Positions 43,708 to 52,325 of a stretch of 64,000 nucleotides of DNA are shown here, in pieces. Source of the stretch: Flavobacteriales bacterium (GTDB taxonomy: Bacteria > Bacteroidota > Bacteroidia > Flavobacteriales_E > Vicingaceae); assembly GCA_002401955.1 (NCBI GenBank), contig NVUQ01000008.1:1-64000 (forward strand), in the 5' to 3' direction. The notes under the pieces are model-generated. The model was not told the DNA's origin and made no database searches. It worked only from the letters and a program-made list of their open reading frames with translations. Each line of letters begins with the position of its first letter. The first letter of the stretch is position 1. The position numbers and the translations under genes are program-made.

Positions 43708-44838
43708 TTATTTAAAAAATTTATACAAAGCTTTAATTGGCTTAATGACTGGGTAATGTTTTTCTATAGGTCCTTCTGTTTTAAAATCATAATGACTTCT
43801 AACAGGGGATGTCATTAGTGCATCGAACTCATCCATAGTGAAACCAAGTTTTTTTATTACATATTCTTTGTCTTGAATCAACTCTTTTGGATTATAAAGT
43901 GGAAGTTTTAATTCTTCTAAAGCTTCTTCTTTTGTCAATTGTCCTGAGCAAATTAAATTAGAAAGGTGTGCTTTTCGCTTATCAATCTTAAACTTTGTTG
44001 GTAAGATGTAATTTTGATAGAATTTGGTGAAAACAGATTCATGGTGTTTTCCTCCATAATCTACCCAACCGATTTCTTTACTTATAATTTCTTTTACTTT
44101 TTGTTTATTGTATGGAGCCCAATTTAAGGGTGCAATAAAAGTTAGTTTTTTTAAATTAAGGTAATATTTCTTTTTGAAAATGGAGAAAAATGGATATGTT
44201 TTTAATTGAACCTCTCCGAACTGAGAATGAATATCTGCGATATTTATAGGGTCTGTTTTATTAAAGATCCATGCTTTAGGTAGTACTTCTTCAGTCTCGA
44301 TATTACTTCCACTAAGAACATATTTTATGTCATTTTTAGAGGCAATTTTGTAGAGTGTTCCAAATATAGCATGATCTGTTAATGCTTCAATATCTACAAC
44401 CCCGGCTTTTAAATATGATCGTTGTAAATCCCTAAATTCTTCCCAATTTATTACAAGAGTATGTAGGTCTGCATCAAGGTATTCTATTATGCAATTGATG
44501 TTGTTTACTGCAATTTCAGAATTCCAGTTATTATCGAAATGGACAACCAATGGTCTTAAATTGGCTTTTTTAGCCATATAAGCAATATAGGTACTGTCTA
44601 CTCCTCCACTTATACCTAGTATGCAATCGTATTTTTTATTTTTTCCAGCAGATTTTATTTCGGCTACCGTATCTTGCCACTTTTTTTCACCTTCTTTACC
44701 ATGTATTAATCCTTTTTTTGCGGTAGCATGATAATCGAACCAATAATTACAAATACCATCTTTATCGAATCGAATATTAGGGTCAGAAATGTTATCCATT
44801 ACTGTTTTAGAACATTGTTGATAGGTAGGATTATTCAT
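43708..44838 (-). CDS. N-acetyl sugar amidotransferase (WbpG/PseA-like), acetamidino formation
   Basis: 376 residues from the ATG at 44838 (MNNPTYQQCSKTVMDNISDP); the ten upstream codons of the open frame are rejected. The PP-loop CILGISGGVDSTYIAYMAKK near 75 activates the acetamido oxygen with ATP, and WNSEIAVNNINCIIEYLDA and DYGGKHHESVFTKFYQ near 275 are subgroup blocks. In many relatives the N-terminus has two Cys pairs; here each pair keeps only one Cys (QQCSKT, GICNYW), which I believe is normal for this subgroup. With HisH2 and HisF2 it would turn an acetamido group into acetamidino, as in Pseudomonas O5 LPS. Confidence 0.92.
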   Translation of the reverse strand: MNNPTYQQCSKTVMDNISDPNIRFDKDGICNYWFDYHATAKKGLIHGKEGEKKWQDTVAEIKSAGKNKKYDCILGISGGVDSTYIAYMAKKANLRPLVVHFDNNWNSEIAVNNINCIIEYLDADLHTLVINWEEFRDLQRSYLKAGVVDIEALTDHAIFGTLYKIASKNDIKYVLSGSNIETEEVLPKAWIFNKTDPINIADIHSQFGEVQLKTYPFFSIFKKKYYLNLKKLTFIAPLNWAPYNKQKVKEIISKEIGWVDYGGKHHESVFTKFYQNYILPTKFKIDKRKAHLSNLICSGQLTKEEALEELKLPLYNPKELIQDKEYVIKKLGFTMDEFDALMTSPVRSHYDFKTEGPIEKHYPVIKPIKALYKFFK

Positions 44839-44917
44839 AATAATTTTAGCGTCAATTTCTAGAAACAAAGTAACTGTTTTAATTACGATTATACAATAGA
44901 TAAGGATGGTGTACTGA

Positions 44918-45685
44918 TTAAATTTTATTAAAAATTTCTTCAGACAATTGGTCTTGGGTTGGGTAATTAATTAAAATACCTTTTGTTCGTCCTCTATAAA
45001 CAAATAGACTTCCAGCTGCTACAGCAGATGCAGAAGAGTTGATGGCATTTTTAAAACTTTCTATAGAATGGGCTCCGCCACATGCTACTACAGGAATTGT
45101 AGTGATGTTTGCAACTTCGCTAATTAGATTATAGTCATAATCTTGATAGGTTCCATCCCTATCAATAACGTTAAGAAAGATTTCTCCAGCACCATGTAAT
45201 TCTAACTTTTTAATATAGTCTTCGATAGAATATTGTATTTTTTTACTACCAGACTCTTTTGTTAATTGATACTTTCCAAAAATATTTTTTTTAAAATCTA
45301 ATGAAATTACAATGCTTTGAGAACCAAATATATTTGATGCTTCTGTAATAAGATTAAAATTATCTTCAATACAAGAGTTTAATACCACTTTTTCTATTCC
45401 TAATTTGAATAGTTGTTCAATTTGTTGAATACTTGTTATTCCTCCACCATAAGCAAAAGGCATAAAAGCTTCGCTGCATATTTCTTCTATAAAACTAAAG
45501 TTTGGTGATCGCTTTTCCTTTGTAGCAGTTATATCAAGTAAGACTATTTCGTCAACTTCTTTATTATTAAAAATCTTTACTGCGTTGATTGGATCACCAA
45601 TATAATTTGGTTTTTTAAACCTAATTGTTTTTACAAGTTTTTCGTTGTCAACGGTTAATACAGGAATTACTCTAATTCTTTTCAA
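44918..45685 (-). CDS. hisF: HisF2-type ammonia-channel cyclase subunit for acetamidino modification
   Basis: 255 residues, a TIM barrel of the HisF family. IRVIPVLTVDNEKLVKTIRF at the start, ADEIVLLDITATKEKR-like block near 45, FAYGGGITSIQQIEQLF near 78 and VIDRDGTYQDYDYNLI near 175. It keeps the phosphate-binding GGG and the Asp near the C-terminus of the barrel (D178 region), but many HisF active-site positions differ from histidine biosynthesis enzymes. Context (WbpG-like gene downstream, HisH upstream, no other his gene) marks it as a HisF2 ammonia supplier for surface sugar modification. Confidence 0.93.
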   Translation of the reverse strand: MKRIRVIPVLTVDNEKLVKTIRFKKPNYIGDPINAVKIFNNKEVDEIVLLDITATKEKRSPNFSFIEEICSEAFMPFAYGGGITSIQQIEQLFKLGIEKVVLNSCIEDNFNLITEASNIFGSQSIVISLDFKKNIFGKYQLTKESGSKKIQYSIEDYIKKLELHGAGEIFLNVIDRDGTYQDYDYNLISEVANITTIPVVACGGAHSIESFKNAINSSASAVAAGSLFVYRGRTKGILINYPTQDQLSEEIFNKI

Positions 45686-45691
45686 AATAAC

Positions 45692-46300
45692 TTAAATGTT
45701 AGCAAAATTTTCTAATAATTTCATACCAAATTTATGACTCTTTTCTGGATGAAATTGAACGCCATAAATATTTTCTTTTTCTACAGCGGCAACAAAATTA
45801 CCACCATAATTAACAGAGCAAAGGGTATCTTCATGATTATTAGGGCTCATGAAATAACTATGTACAAAATAAAACCTCGGATTTTCAAACATACTTTCAA
45901 ATAACTTTGATTTTTTATTTGGCGTGGTATTGCTCCAATTCATGTGGGGAACTTTTAGGGAAGAATCATTTAAGTTAAATTTTTTCACATCCATATCAAT
46001 CCAACCTAAACCCTTTTCAATTCCCTCTTCACTTTGGTTACCTAACATTTGTGAACCCAAACAAATTCCTAAAATAGGTGTTTTTTCTACGAGTACTTTT
46101 TTATCTAATGTTTCAATTATTCCAGTACGCTGTAAATTTTGCATACCATAATCAAAATGACCCACTCCAGGTAAAATTAATTTTGTGGCACTTTTAATTT
46201 TTTCTATTTTATTAGTAAGAATCGATTCTACGCCAATTTTTTTCAGCATGTTTTCAACTGATTTAACATTTCCAGCTCCGTAATCAATTATTGTTATCAT
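45692..46300 (-). CDS. hisH: HisH2-type glutaminase subunit for acetamidino modification
   Basis: 202 residues, class I glutamine amidotransferase. IIDYGAGNVKSVENMLKKIG at the start, LILPGVGHFDYGM near 42, the nucleophile Cys in PILGICLGSQMLGN near 80, and the His-Glu pair in IYGVQFHPEKSHKFG near 180. It hydrolyses glutamine and passes ammonia to HisF2. Its stop is 6 nt before the hisF2 start on the coding strand, and it overlaps the flippase gene by 4 bp, so the three-gene amidino module is tightly coupled. Confidence 0.94.
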   Translation of the reverse strand: MITIIDYGAGNVKSVENMLKKIGVESILTNKIEKIKSATKLILPGVGHFDYGMQNLQRTGIIETLDKKVLVEKTPILGICLGSQMLGNQSEEGIEKGLGWIDMDVKKFNLNDSSLKVPHMNWSNTTPNKKSKLFESMFENPRFYFVHSYFMSPNNHEDTLCSVNYGGNFVAAVEKENIYGVQFHPEKSHKFGMKLLENFANI

Positions 46301-47721
46301 AGCTCAATTGACTTTATGTTCTTTTTATTTTTTATAAAATAGATGATAAATGAAATAAATACACCTAAAGTAACTAATGATTTATTCAAAATGGAGATAT
46401 CTTTTAATAAATAAACAACTATTGTACTTATCAAAATTAGTACTAACCATCTCAAAGGAAAATAGTTGATACTATTATTTTCCTTATAATCTTTTAAGAA
46501 AAATCCTGCAAAACCAATGTATAACAAACTAATTAAAGTAGTAACTGCAGCAGATTCAAAACCATAAATAGGTATAAATATTAAGTTTAAACAGATGTTT
46601 AAAACACCTCCAATGAAGGTTACTTTCCATAATTGGTTGGTTTTTTCTAGGTAAAATAATTTATTTATTGATGCCCAATACATTGGTCGATAGGAATATC
46701 CCATAATTATGACAATAGCAATATAATATACACTGCTCAATTCTTGATTGCTAATTAATACTTTGAAAATTTCTTTTGCCCATAATGAGGCCGTAAAAGA
46801 AAGTGAAATAAATCCTACCTGTAAAAAGAAAGTTAATGTTCGTGCTTGGTTTTCTGCGTCTGGATTTTCTTTACTGTATAGTTTCGTGTAATAAGGTCCA
46901 ACTGCCATTCCAACAGCAGTTCCAAATATTTCAAAATAATTACCAATAATATATGCCATGTTATATTTTCCAATGCTGTTTATTGATATATTCAATTGAT
47001 CCATCACTAAACGGTCAGAAGAGTTTAAAAGATATGTAGAATAATTATGCGGCACAGTTGGTAGAGCAATTTTAAATGCATCTTTTATAAATTTCTTTTT
47101 TAAACTTAAAATTGGATAAAGTTTTAATCCCCCTATTATTGGCCAGAAATAGGAACAGAACATAATAAAGGAACCCGCTGCTGCAGAATAGTACCATCCC
47201 ATATATCCTGTTCTTAAAATAACGATACAATAATAGTTAATTAAGATTGTGGAAATACCGGCAGTAGCAGTTGTAATAAATATTCTTTGAGGTTTCTGTG
47301 CTATTTGAAAATATCTACTTCCCAAAGTGTTAATAATAGAGAACAGGTAGTTGGGAATAATAATTAATAAAGTAAGAAGCATTTTATTATCAACAGCCTC
47401 ATCCGGTATAATCATATATAGGATGAAAGCATACAGAAAAATATAAAGTTGTTGCCAGAGATATAATATCCCACTATACCTTTTCCAATATAATTGCCAA
47501 CGGTTTGATTTTTTAAAGAAAGAGTTGACTAATAGTACATCAAAACCTAGGGTTTGAACTCCCATTAATAAACCATTATAAGCCATTATAGTACCGTAAA
47601 CACCATAATCTATAGGTGTTAAATATTTAGTAATAATAGGTAACAATAAAATGTTAGCCAGTTTTGGTATTTGCGGCCCTAAAGCATATAAAAGTGTATG
47701 GGAAAATAACTTTCTAAGCAT
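46297..47721 (-). CDS. Polysaccharide flippase (Wzx-like, MOP superfamily)
   Basis: 474 residues with twelve to fourteen membrane helices. LYALGPQIPKLANILLLPII and YLTPIDYGVYGTIMAYNGLL near 40 are the first two helices of the oligosaccharide flippase family. TVPHNYSTYLLNSSDRLVMD near 225 is the conserved seventh-helix block. It would carry the undecaprenyl-linked repeat unit across the inner membrane to the Wzy-like polymerase at 34.8 kb. Overlaps the gene upstream by 8 bp. Confidence 0.92.
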   Translation of the reverse strand: MLRKLFSHTLLYALGPQIPKLANILLLPIITKYLTPIDYGVYGTIMAYNGLLMGVQTLGFDVLLVNSFFKKSNRWQLYWKRYSGILYLWQQLYIFLYAFILYMIIPDEAVDNKMLLTLLIIIPNYLFSIINTLGSRYFQIAQKPQRIFITTATAGISTILINYYCIVILRTGYMGWYYSAAAGSFIMFCSYFWPIIGGLKLYPILSLKKKFIKDAFKIALPTVPHNYSTYLLNSSDRLVMDQLNISINSIGKYNMAYIIGNYFEIFGTAVGMAVGPYYTKLYSKENPDAENQARTLTFFLQVGFISLSFTASLWAKEIFKVLISNQELSSVYYIAIVIIMGYSYRPMYWASINKLFYLEKTNQLWKVTFIGGVLNICLNLIFIPIYGFESAAVTTLISLLYIGFAGFFLKDYKENNSINYFPLRWLVLILISTIVVYLLKDISILNKSLVTLGVFISFIIYFIKNKKNIKSIEL

Positions 47722-49495
47722 CGTTTTCCGATAAAAGTAATTCTTGCCACCTATTAGTTTTTAAATAGAGAAGTTCATTATCAATTATCTCAGATTTATT
47801 ATTTAATGATTTCTGTATAATGTTTTTCATGTCATCATAATTATTTATGAGATGCATTAATCCTGTTTGTTCTATATTATCCTGAAAAAAAGTTTCTATT
47901 CTAATTACTGGTTTATTTTCAACAATGGCATCGAGCCAAACACCTGAATGAGAGCCTGTAATTATTAGAGTTGATTGTTTAATATCTTCAAAAATGTTTT
48001 CTTCATCACTAAACGTGAGATCTATATTTTTAAAAAAATTAGAGACGATATTCTTATCAAATTTCCATAGAGGATGAAATCTTATTTTTAAATTAGAAAT
48101 ATTATCCAATGAATCCTTTATTATATTTTTTTCTTTAAAAAAAAATTCTGGAGTTGATAAACAATATAAAACGCCTCTAGTTTCATTTTTTTTTAGAAGT
48201 CTTTCTTTTTGAAGAACTCTTTTAATATAAGTACTATTTCCTGCGGAGTATACAAAGTTATTGGGTAGAGAGTTGTGTGATAAAAATTTGTGTTTAAAAT
48301 AATCACCCCATACAATAAATTTAAAGGGTAGTGGCATTCCATCTTCATTCTCAGTTGTAGATGATTTACATTCAAGGTCAGAAATATGATATACTGTATG
48401 GTTTTTTGTAATATTACTATGCTGAACACCATAAGTTTCAGTATTTCTTAAGGCAAAGGACAATGCTCTACCGCTAGGATAAAATTCATCTTCGTAAAAA
48501 AATTTAACTTTATGATTTAGATTTTTTTTATAATTACATAACCAATAACTCATTATTAATGAGTTATTCATATTAATAAACACATTTTCAAACTCCTTTA
48601 TGAGAAGGGTTGCGGGTAAAGAGATGTTATTGATTTTAATTATTTCATTGGGATCTATCCTTTTTATAGAACATAAAGATTTATAATGAATGTAAAATAT
48701 TTTGATTAATGAAAATGTTTTGGGTTTGCTTTTCCAAAACAAAATAGGAACCTTATAAGCTAAAGTTGTTTTTGAATTATTCCAAAAATATAAAGGTATC
48801 TGTGATACATCTTTAGGCTCTTGTTTAGAAATAGCAATAATATTATTAAAGAATTCTTGAGTGTACTTTGTTATTTTAGCGGATAACAAAAATACTATGG
48901 GTATTTGAGTCTCTGTTAATTGGGGTTGCTTCATATTAAAAAATGAAACTATCGTTTTAATCGAAATTTTCAACAAACTCAAATAAGAATTCCTTTTTAT
49001 TTTTGAAGAATTTAGTATAATAAATTCAGTATTAGCTTGATAATCATAAAAAATCTCTTGAATTACTTGTTTTGCATCTTCAAATTGAGGGGGTATTACA
49101 AAAAATAACTGATCGTAATTTTTAAAAAATGATTTGTCACTAGAAATTATTTCTTTCAGTAAAAATACTTTCATTAACCAATGGAAGTAATGTTTTTCAG
49201 AAATTCTGGTTAACCAAAATAATGGTAAATTATTAACAGAAAATGATCTAATGTGTTTTTTAGAAATATTGGTTGTAGATAGTTGTGCTACAAATGAGGT
49301 ATATTGTTTTACTGCTTCATTATAAATAGAGGGGAAGTTAGGAATAGCTTCTATTGCTATGTTTGTGAAATCTAAGTTATCATTCTTTTTGCTATGGAAA
49401 TCAAGATAATAATTTTCCTTATTTTCCTTAATTATAGAAGATACTTGTACAGTTTCAATTTCTCTAAACAGATTAATATATAGTATCTTGGTCAT
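47714..49495 (-). CDS. Large putative transferase of a surface polysaccharide locus (LIC12162-like)
   Basis: 593 residues, soluble, with no well-known motif. FYEDEFYPSGRALSFALRNT then TYGVQHSNITKNHTVYH near 365, and ITGSHSGVWLDAIVENKPVI near 530, are arranged like the C-terminal half of GT-B enzymes related to poly-glycerophosphate or capsule transferases. The pattern SEKHYFHWLMKVFLLKEIIS near 98 also recalls the LIC12162 family of O-antigen locus proteins. I cannot assign a donor or acceptor. It is between the flippase gene (8 bp overlap) and the methyltransferase gene (66 bp gap). Confidence 0.55.
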   Translation of the reverse strand: MTKILYINLFREIETVQVSSIIKENKENYYLDFHSKKNDNLDFTNIAIEAIPNFPSIYNEAVKQYTSFVAQLSTTNISKKHIRSFSVNNLPLFWLTRISEKHYFHWLMKVFLLKEIISSDKSFFKNYDQLFFVIPPQFEDAKQVIQEIFYDYQANTEFIILNSSKIKRNSYLSLLKISIKTIVSFFNMKQPQLTETQIPIVFLLSAKITKYTQEFFNNIIAISKQEPKDVSQIPLYFWNNSKTTLAYKVPILFWKSKPKTFSLIKIFYIHYKSLCSIKRIDPNEIIKINNISLPATLLIKEFENVFINMNNSLIMSYWLCNYKKNLNHKVKFFYEDEFYPSGRALSFALRNTETYGVQHSNITKNHTVYHISDLECKSSTTENEDGMPLPFKFIVWGDYFKHKFLSHNSLPNNFVYSAGNSTYIKRVLQKERLLKKNETRGVLYCLSTPEFFFKEKNIIKDSLDNISNLKIRFHPLWKFDKNIVSNFFKNIDLTFSDEENIFEDIKQSTLIITGSHSGVWLDAIVENKPVIRIETFFQDNIEQTGLMHLINNYDDMKNIIQKSLNNKSEIIDNELLYLKTNRWQELLLSENDA

Positions 49496-49561
49496 ATTGT
49501 TTAATATAATAATCTCACTGAGGAATTACAATGTTGAGCTAAACTCATCTTAATAAGAAAA

Positions 49562-50440
49562 TTATTTTTCTGCAATTATAATTAAGGTATCTGTCATGTC
49601 TAGGTTACTCAACATATTAGAATATTCAGTATCCAATTGTTCTGTTCCTAAGAAAGGCCAAGCAGCATGACCTCCTGGTTTATCTTTTGATAACCAATGG
49701 AGATGGTTAGCTAATGGGTATCTTTGTAGTCCACTAATTACTATATTTTCAAAACCACTTTCTTCTAAAAATCGAGTTATACTACTTCTTGTATGCAGTA
49801 TAATGTGCTCACTCCAAAAGGTGGAAGCTTTAAATGATTCAAGATTTAAAAATGAAATTAAAAAATCTCGGGCATGTGGAATTTCAACAATTATTTTTCC
49901 TCCTTTTTTCATTTTAGAATAAATTTCTTTTAAGGTGTCAAGAGGTGTTGTAAAATGTTCTAAAACATGAAACAGTGTGACTATTTCAAAATAATCATTT
50001 GGTAATTCTGCTATTGAAGGGAGTACATTGTATCCCATTTTATTTAATTCTCTTCTAGCTGATTCTTGAGGTTCTACTGCCCATGTTTCTGTTGCTGTTG
50101 AAGACATGGCATCCAATATGCCACCAGCTCCAGTCCCAATATCCACCCATTTTTTATTGGTTATCAATTTTCCGAATTCTTTTGTTCTTCTATTGGCATC
50201 TTCACTATTAGCGTTAATAGCAGCAGCCCTGCCACCAGCTCCCCAATAAGAAAAACCGTCATTATTCTCATAGGTATTACTATCTATATGATCAGTAGAA
50301 GATAAAAATATAACGCCAGATTTTTCACATTTTAGAACAGAAACATCATCTCTATCTCTAACTTTTGGGTAATAATTTATTATACTTTCTTTATCGATTA
50401 TTTTTAAATCTAACAGTGAGTCTTTGATTTTATTTTTCAT
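49562..50440 (-). CDS. Class I SAM-dependent methyltransferase
   Basis: 292 residues. WVDIGTGAGGILDAMSST near 95 is motif I, and VTLFHVLEHFTTPLDTLKEI near 155 is the post-I block of the Methyltransf_23 group; GGKIIVEIPHARDFLISFLN follows. An extra N-terminal 90 residues contain VLKCEKSGVIFLSSTDH, a pattern seen in sugar C- or O-methyltransferases with a small N-terminal domain. It likely methylates a sugar of the repeat unit. It lies just downstream of the broken acyltransferase gene. Confidence 0.85.
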   Translation of the reverse strand: MKNKIKDSLLDLKIIDKESIINYYPKVRDRDDVSVLKCEKSGVIFLSSTDHIDSNTYENNDGFSYWGAGGRAAAINANSEDANRRTKEFGKLITNKKWVDIGTGAGGILDAMSSTATETWAVEPQESARRELNKMGYNVLPSIAELPNDYFEIVTLFHVLEHFTTPLDTLKEIYSKMKKGGKIIVEIPHARDFLISFLNLESFKASTFWSEHIILHTRSSITRFLEESGFENIVISGLQRYPLANHLHWLSKDKPGGHAAWPFLGTEQLDTEYSNMLSNLDMTDTLIIIAEK

Positions 50441-51233
50441 AGGTTGTCTATTTTATAATATTGAGATTGAAATTTAATCTTAGGCATATTTATAAAGATG
50501 ATTTTTTATTTTTTTTGTTAGAGGAACTTCACTTATATGACCTATGATTAAGCTAATTACATTTGATATAATAAAAGCAATTAAAAAGTTCAAATAAGGA
50601 TTAAAAGTCTCAGAATAATGAGTATGCATAAAATCTATTATACTATAGTGGATAAGATATAATGTGAATGAATAACTAGCTCCAAGCCTAATAATTTTTG
50701 TTATGTTAACGAGGATCATTATTTTTTCACAGAGGTCCAATAAAAGTAATAAAAGTAATAAAATAATAGCTAATGTAAATGCAAAAATAGGATCATATGC
50801 ATTTCTTGTAATATAGCATCTGGCAGAAGCGATTAATATCAATAAAATGAAAGATAAAATCTTAATATTGAATTTAACTTTCTGTAAAATATCATATCTT
50901 TTTAAGAAGAAAATAAGTGAACCAAAAATCCAATAAATACTTAATCCGTTCCCTCTTCCTCCTATAAGATTATAAAATGGTACAATTGAAAAAAAGGATA
51001 AAAGTATTAAGTTAATAACGTTATTTTTCTTTTTCCTATGGATGACAAGTACAATGTATCCAAAACATAGGTATATCCACCATTCCACAGCTAAAGTCCA
51101 GAATGGACGAGCTGAACCAAAACTAGTAATATTTAAGTAATTAAAAGCTGGAAAATCTTGTAACATAAAAACGTTTCCGATAAATGTTTTAATATTAAAA
51201 GCACTTTCGTATGAATAATCACCCATACTTTTG

Positions 51234-51260
51234 CTAATAAAATCTAATAAAATCTAATAA
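51234..51260. repeat. 10 bp direct repeat breaking the acyltransferase gene
   Basis: CTAATAAAAT occurs at 51234-51243 and 51244-51253, followed by a partial CTAATAA. Ten is not a multiple of three; one unit fewer restores the acyltransferase frame from LLLDF into ISKSMG. Confidence 0.9.
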
Positions 51261-51459
51261 GAGCACAAATAAGAGGGCTGGTATAAAAGCAATATAAATT
51301 CGAGTAAATCTATCTATAAAAAAAAGTTTGAAAGTATAATTTTCTTTATTAAAAGTTGAGTATGTTATCAGAAAACAGGAAAGAATAAAAAAGATTAGCA
51401 CGGCAGTATTTTGCATCCAGGGGATATTGGGTTGATGTAAAAAAGAAAATATTCCGAAG

Positions 51460-51471
51460 ATATATATATAT
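51460..51471. repeat. (AT)6 dinucleotide tract breaking the acyltransferase gene
   Basis: Six AT units lie within codons 30-34 of the acyltransferase. Five units restore the frame from the N-terminal RLLSSQAVVIGHD segment into FGIFSFLHQPN. Short dinucleotide tracts slip readily during replication. Confidence 0.88.
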
Positions 51472-51584
51472 CATGGCCTATAACAACAGCTTGAGAACTT
51501 AATAGACGAATTAAATCTAAAATGATGGAATTACTCTCCGATAATTTATATCTGATCATGTTTTATGTGTTTTAAGGAGGATTG

Positions 51585-52325
51585 TTAAATGGCAGTCCAT
51601 CCTCCATCTATAATTAAATTATGTCCAGTAATATATTTAGATTGGTCAGATAGAAGAAAAACTACACTGGGAGCAATATCATTTGGTGTTGCCATTCTAC
51701 CTAAGGGTACTTTTTTTTCATAAGAATCAATAAAAGATTGAGGTTGATTATTTAAAACTCCACCAGGACTAACACAATTTACTCTCAGATTACTTTTGCC
51801 GTAATAAGAGGCTAAATATTTAGTTAGGCTATTAATACCTCCTTTAATAGCAGAATATGCAGCAGGCATAGTCATATTTGTTTTATCGTACACATCAAAA
51901 TCTGGTCCTATAGTACCATATATGGAACTAATATTTATGAATGAACCAGTTTCTTTATTTTTCATAATTTCTAGTACTTTCTGCATACAATAAAAATATG
52001 AATTCATCTGCCAGCTTACATTTTTTTCCCAAGATTTAAAAGGGATATCTTCAAATTTTGCTCCCCAATCTTCAGTTCTTGGATAGGCATTGTTTACCCA
52101 GCCATCAATTCGGCCATAATGTTTAATAATTAAATTAATTTTTACATCTATACTTTCTGTAGAGGTAATGTCTAAATTAATTTCATTTTTATCTAATTGA
52201 TCTTTACAATTGATGTCTGCATTTATTGCCGTTCCTCCTTCATTTTCAATGTGTGAAATAAAAGATTTACCTAATAAACCATTTCCTCCTGTAACAACAA
52301 TTATTTTATTATCTAGCTTATTCAT
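51585..52325 (-). CDS. SDR oxidoreductase, PtmA-like, nonulosonate cassette
   Basis: 246 residues, classical short-chain dehydrogenase. IIVVTGGNGLLGKSFISHIE is the cofactor loop. VNNAYPRTEDWGAKFEDIPF near 88 and MTMPAAYSAIKGGINSLTKY near 155, with the catalytic Tyr and Lys in AYSAIKGG, closely recall PtmA of the Campylobacter legionaminic acid locus. PtmA works with a Gfo/Idh partner to make the amino-sugar precursor. Its gene overlaps the Gfo/Idh gene by 8 bp here, which fits the same pairing. Confidence 0.88.
   Translation of the reverse strand: MNKLDNKIIVVTGGNGLLGKSFISHIENEGGTAINADINCKDQLDKNEINLDITSTESIDVKINLIIKHYGRIDGWVNNAYPRTEDWGAKFEDIPFKSWEKNVSWQMNSYFYCMQKVLEIMKNKETGSFINISSIYGTIGPDFDVYDKTNMTMPAAYSAIKGGINSLTKYLASYYGKSNLRVNCVSPGGVLNNQPQSFIDSYEKKVPLGRMATPNDIAPSVVFLLSDQSKYITGHNLIIDGGWTAI

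Larger units (their letters stand above)
50480..51559 (-). pseudogene. Acyltransferase-3 family sugar O-acyltransferase, broken by two repeat-associated frameshifts
   Basis: Three frames together give one acyltransferase_3 protein. Frame one starts at the ATG at 51559 (MIRYKLSESNSIILDLIRLL), reaching VVIGHDIYI at an (AT)6 tract (51460-51471). Losing one AT unit joins it to frame two, FGIFSFLHQPNIPWMQNTAV, running to 51234. There a 10 bp tandem duplication (51234-51260) breaks it again; removing one unit joins LLLDF to ISKSMGDYSYESAFNIKTF and on to 50480. GSARPFWTLAVEWWIYLCFG is the family signature, with the GH motif at IGHD. The repaired product would be 355 residues with about ten membrane helices, the normal size. 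Either a pseudogene or a gene switched by repeat slippage. Confidence 0.85.

Noticed and set aside
44918-46300. hisF/hisH as histidine biosynthesis genes
   Set aside because: They are next to a WbpG-like amidotransferase within a polysaccharide locus, no other his gene is present, and this trio is the known acetamidino module.
51234-51416. 60-codon frame as an independent small membrane protein
   Set aside because: It continues the acyltransferase on both sides once one AT and one 10 bp unit are removed, so it is a piece of that gene.
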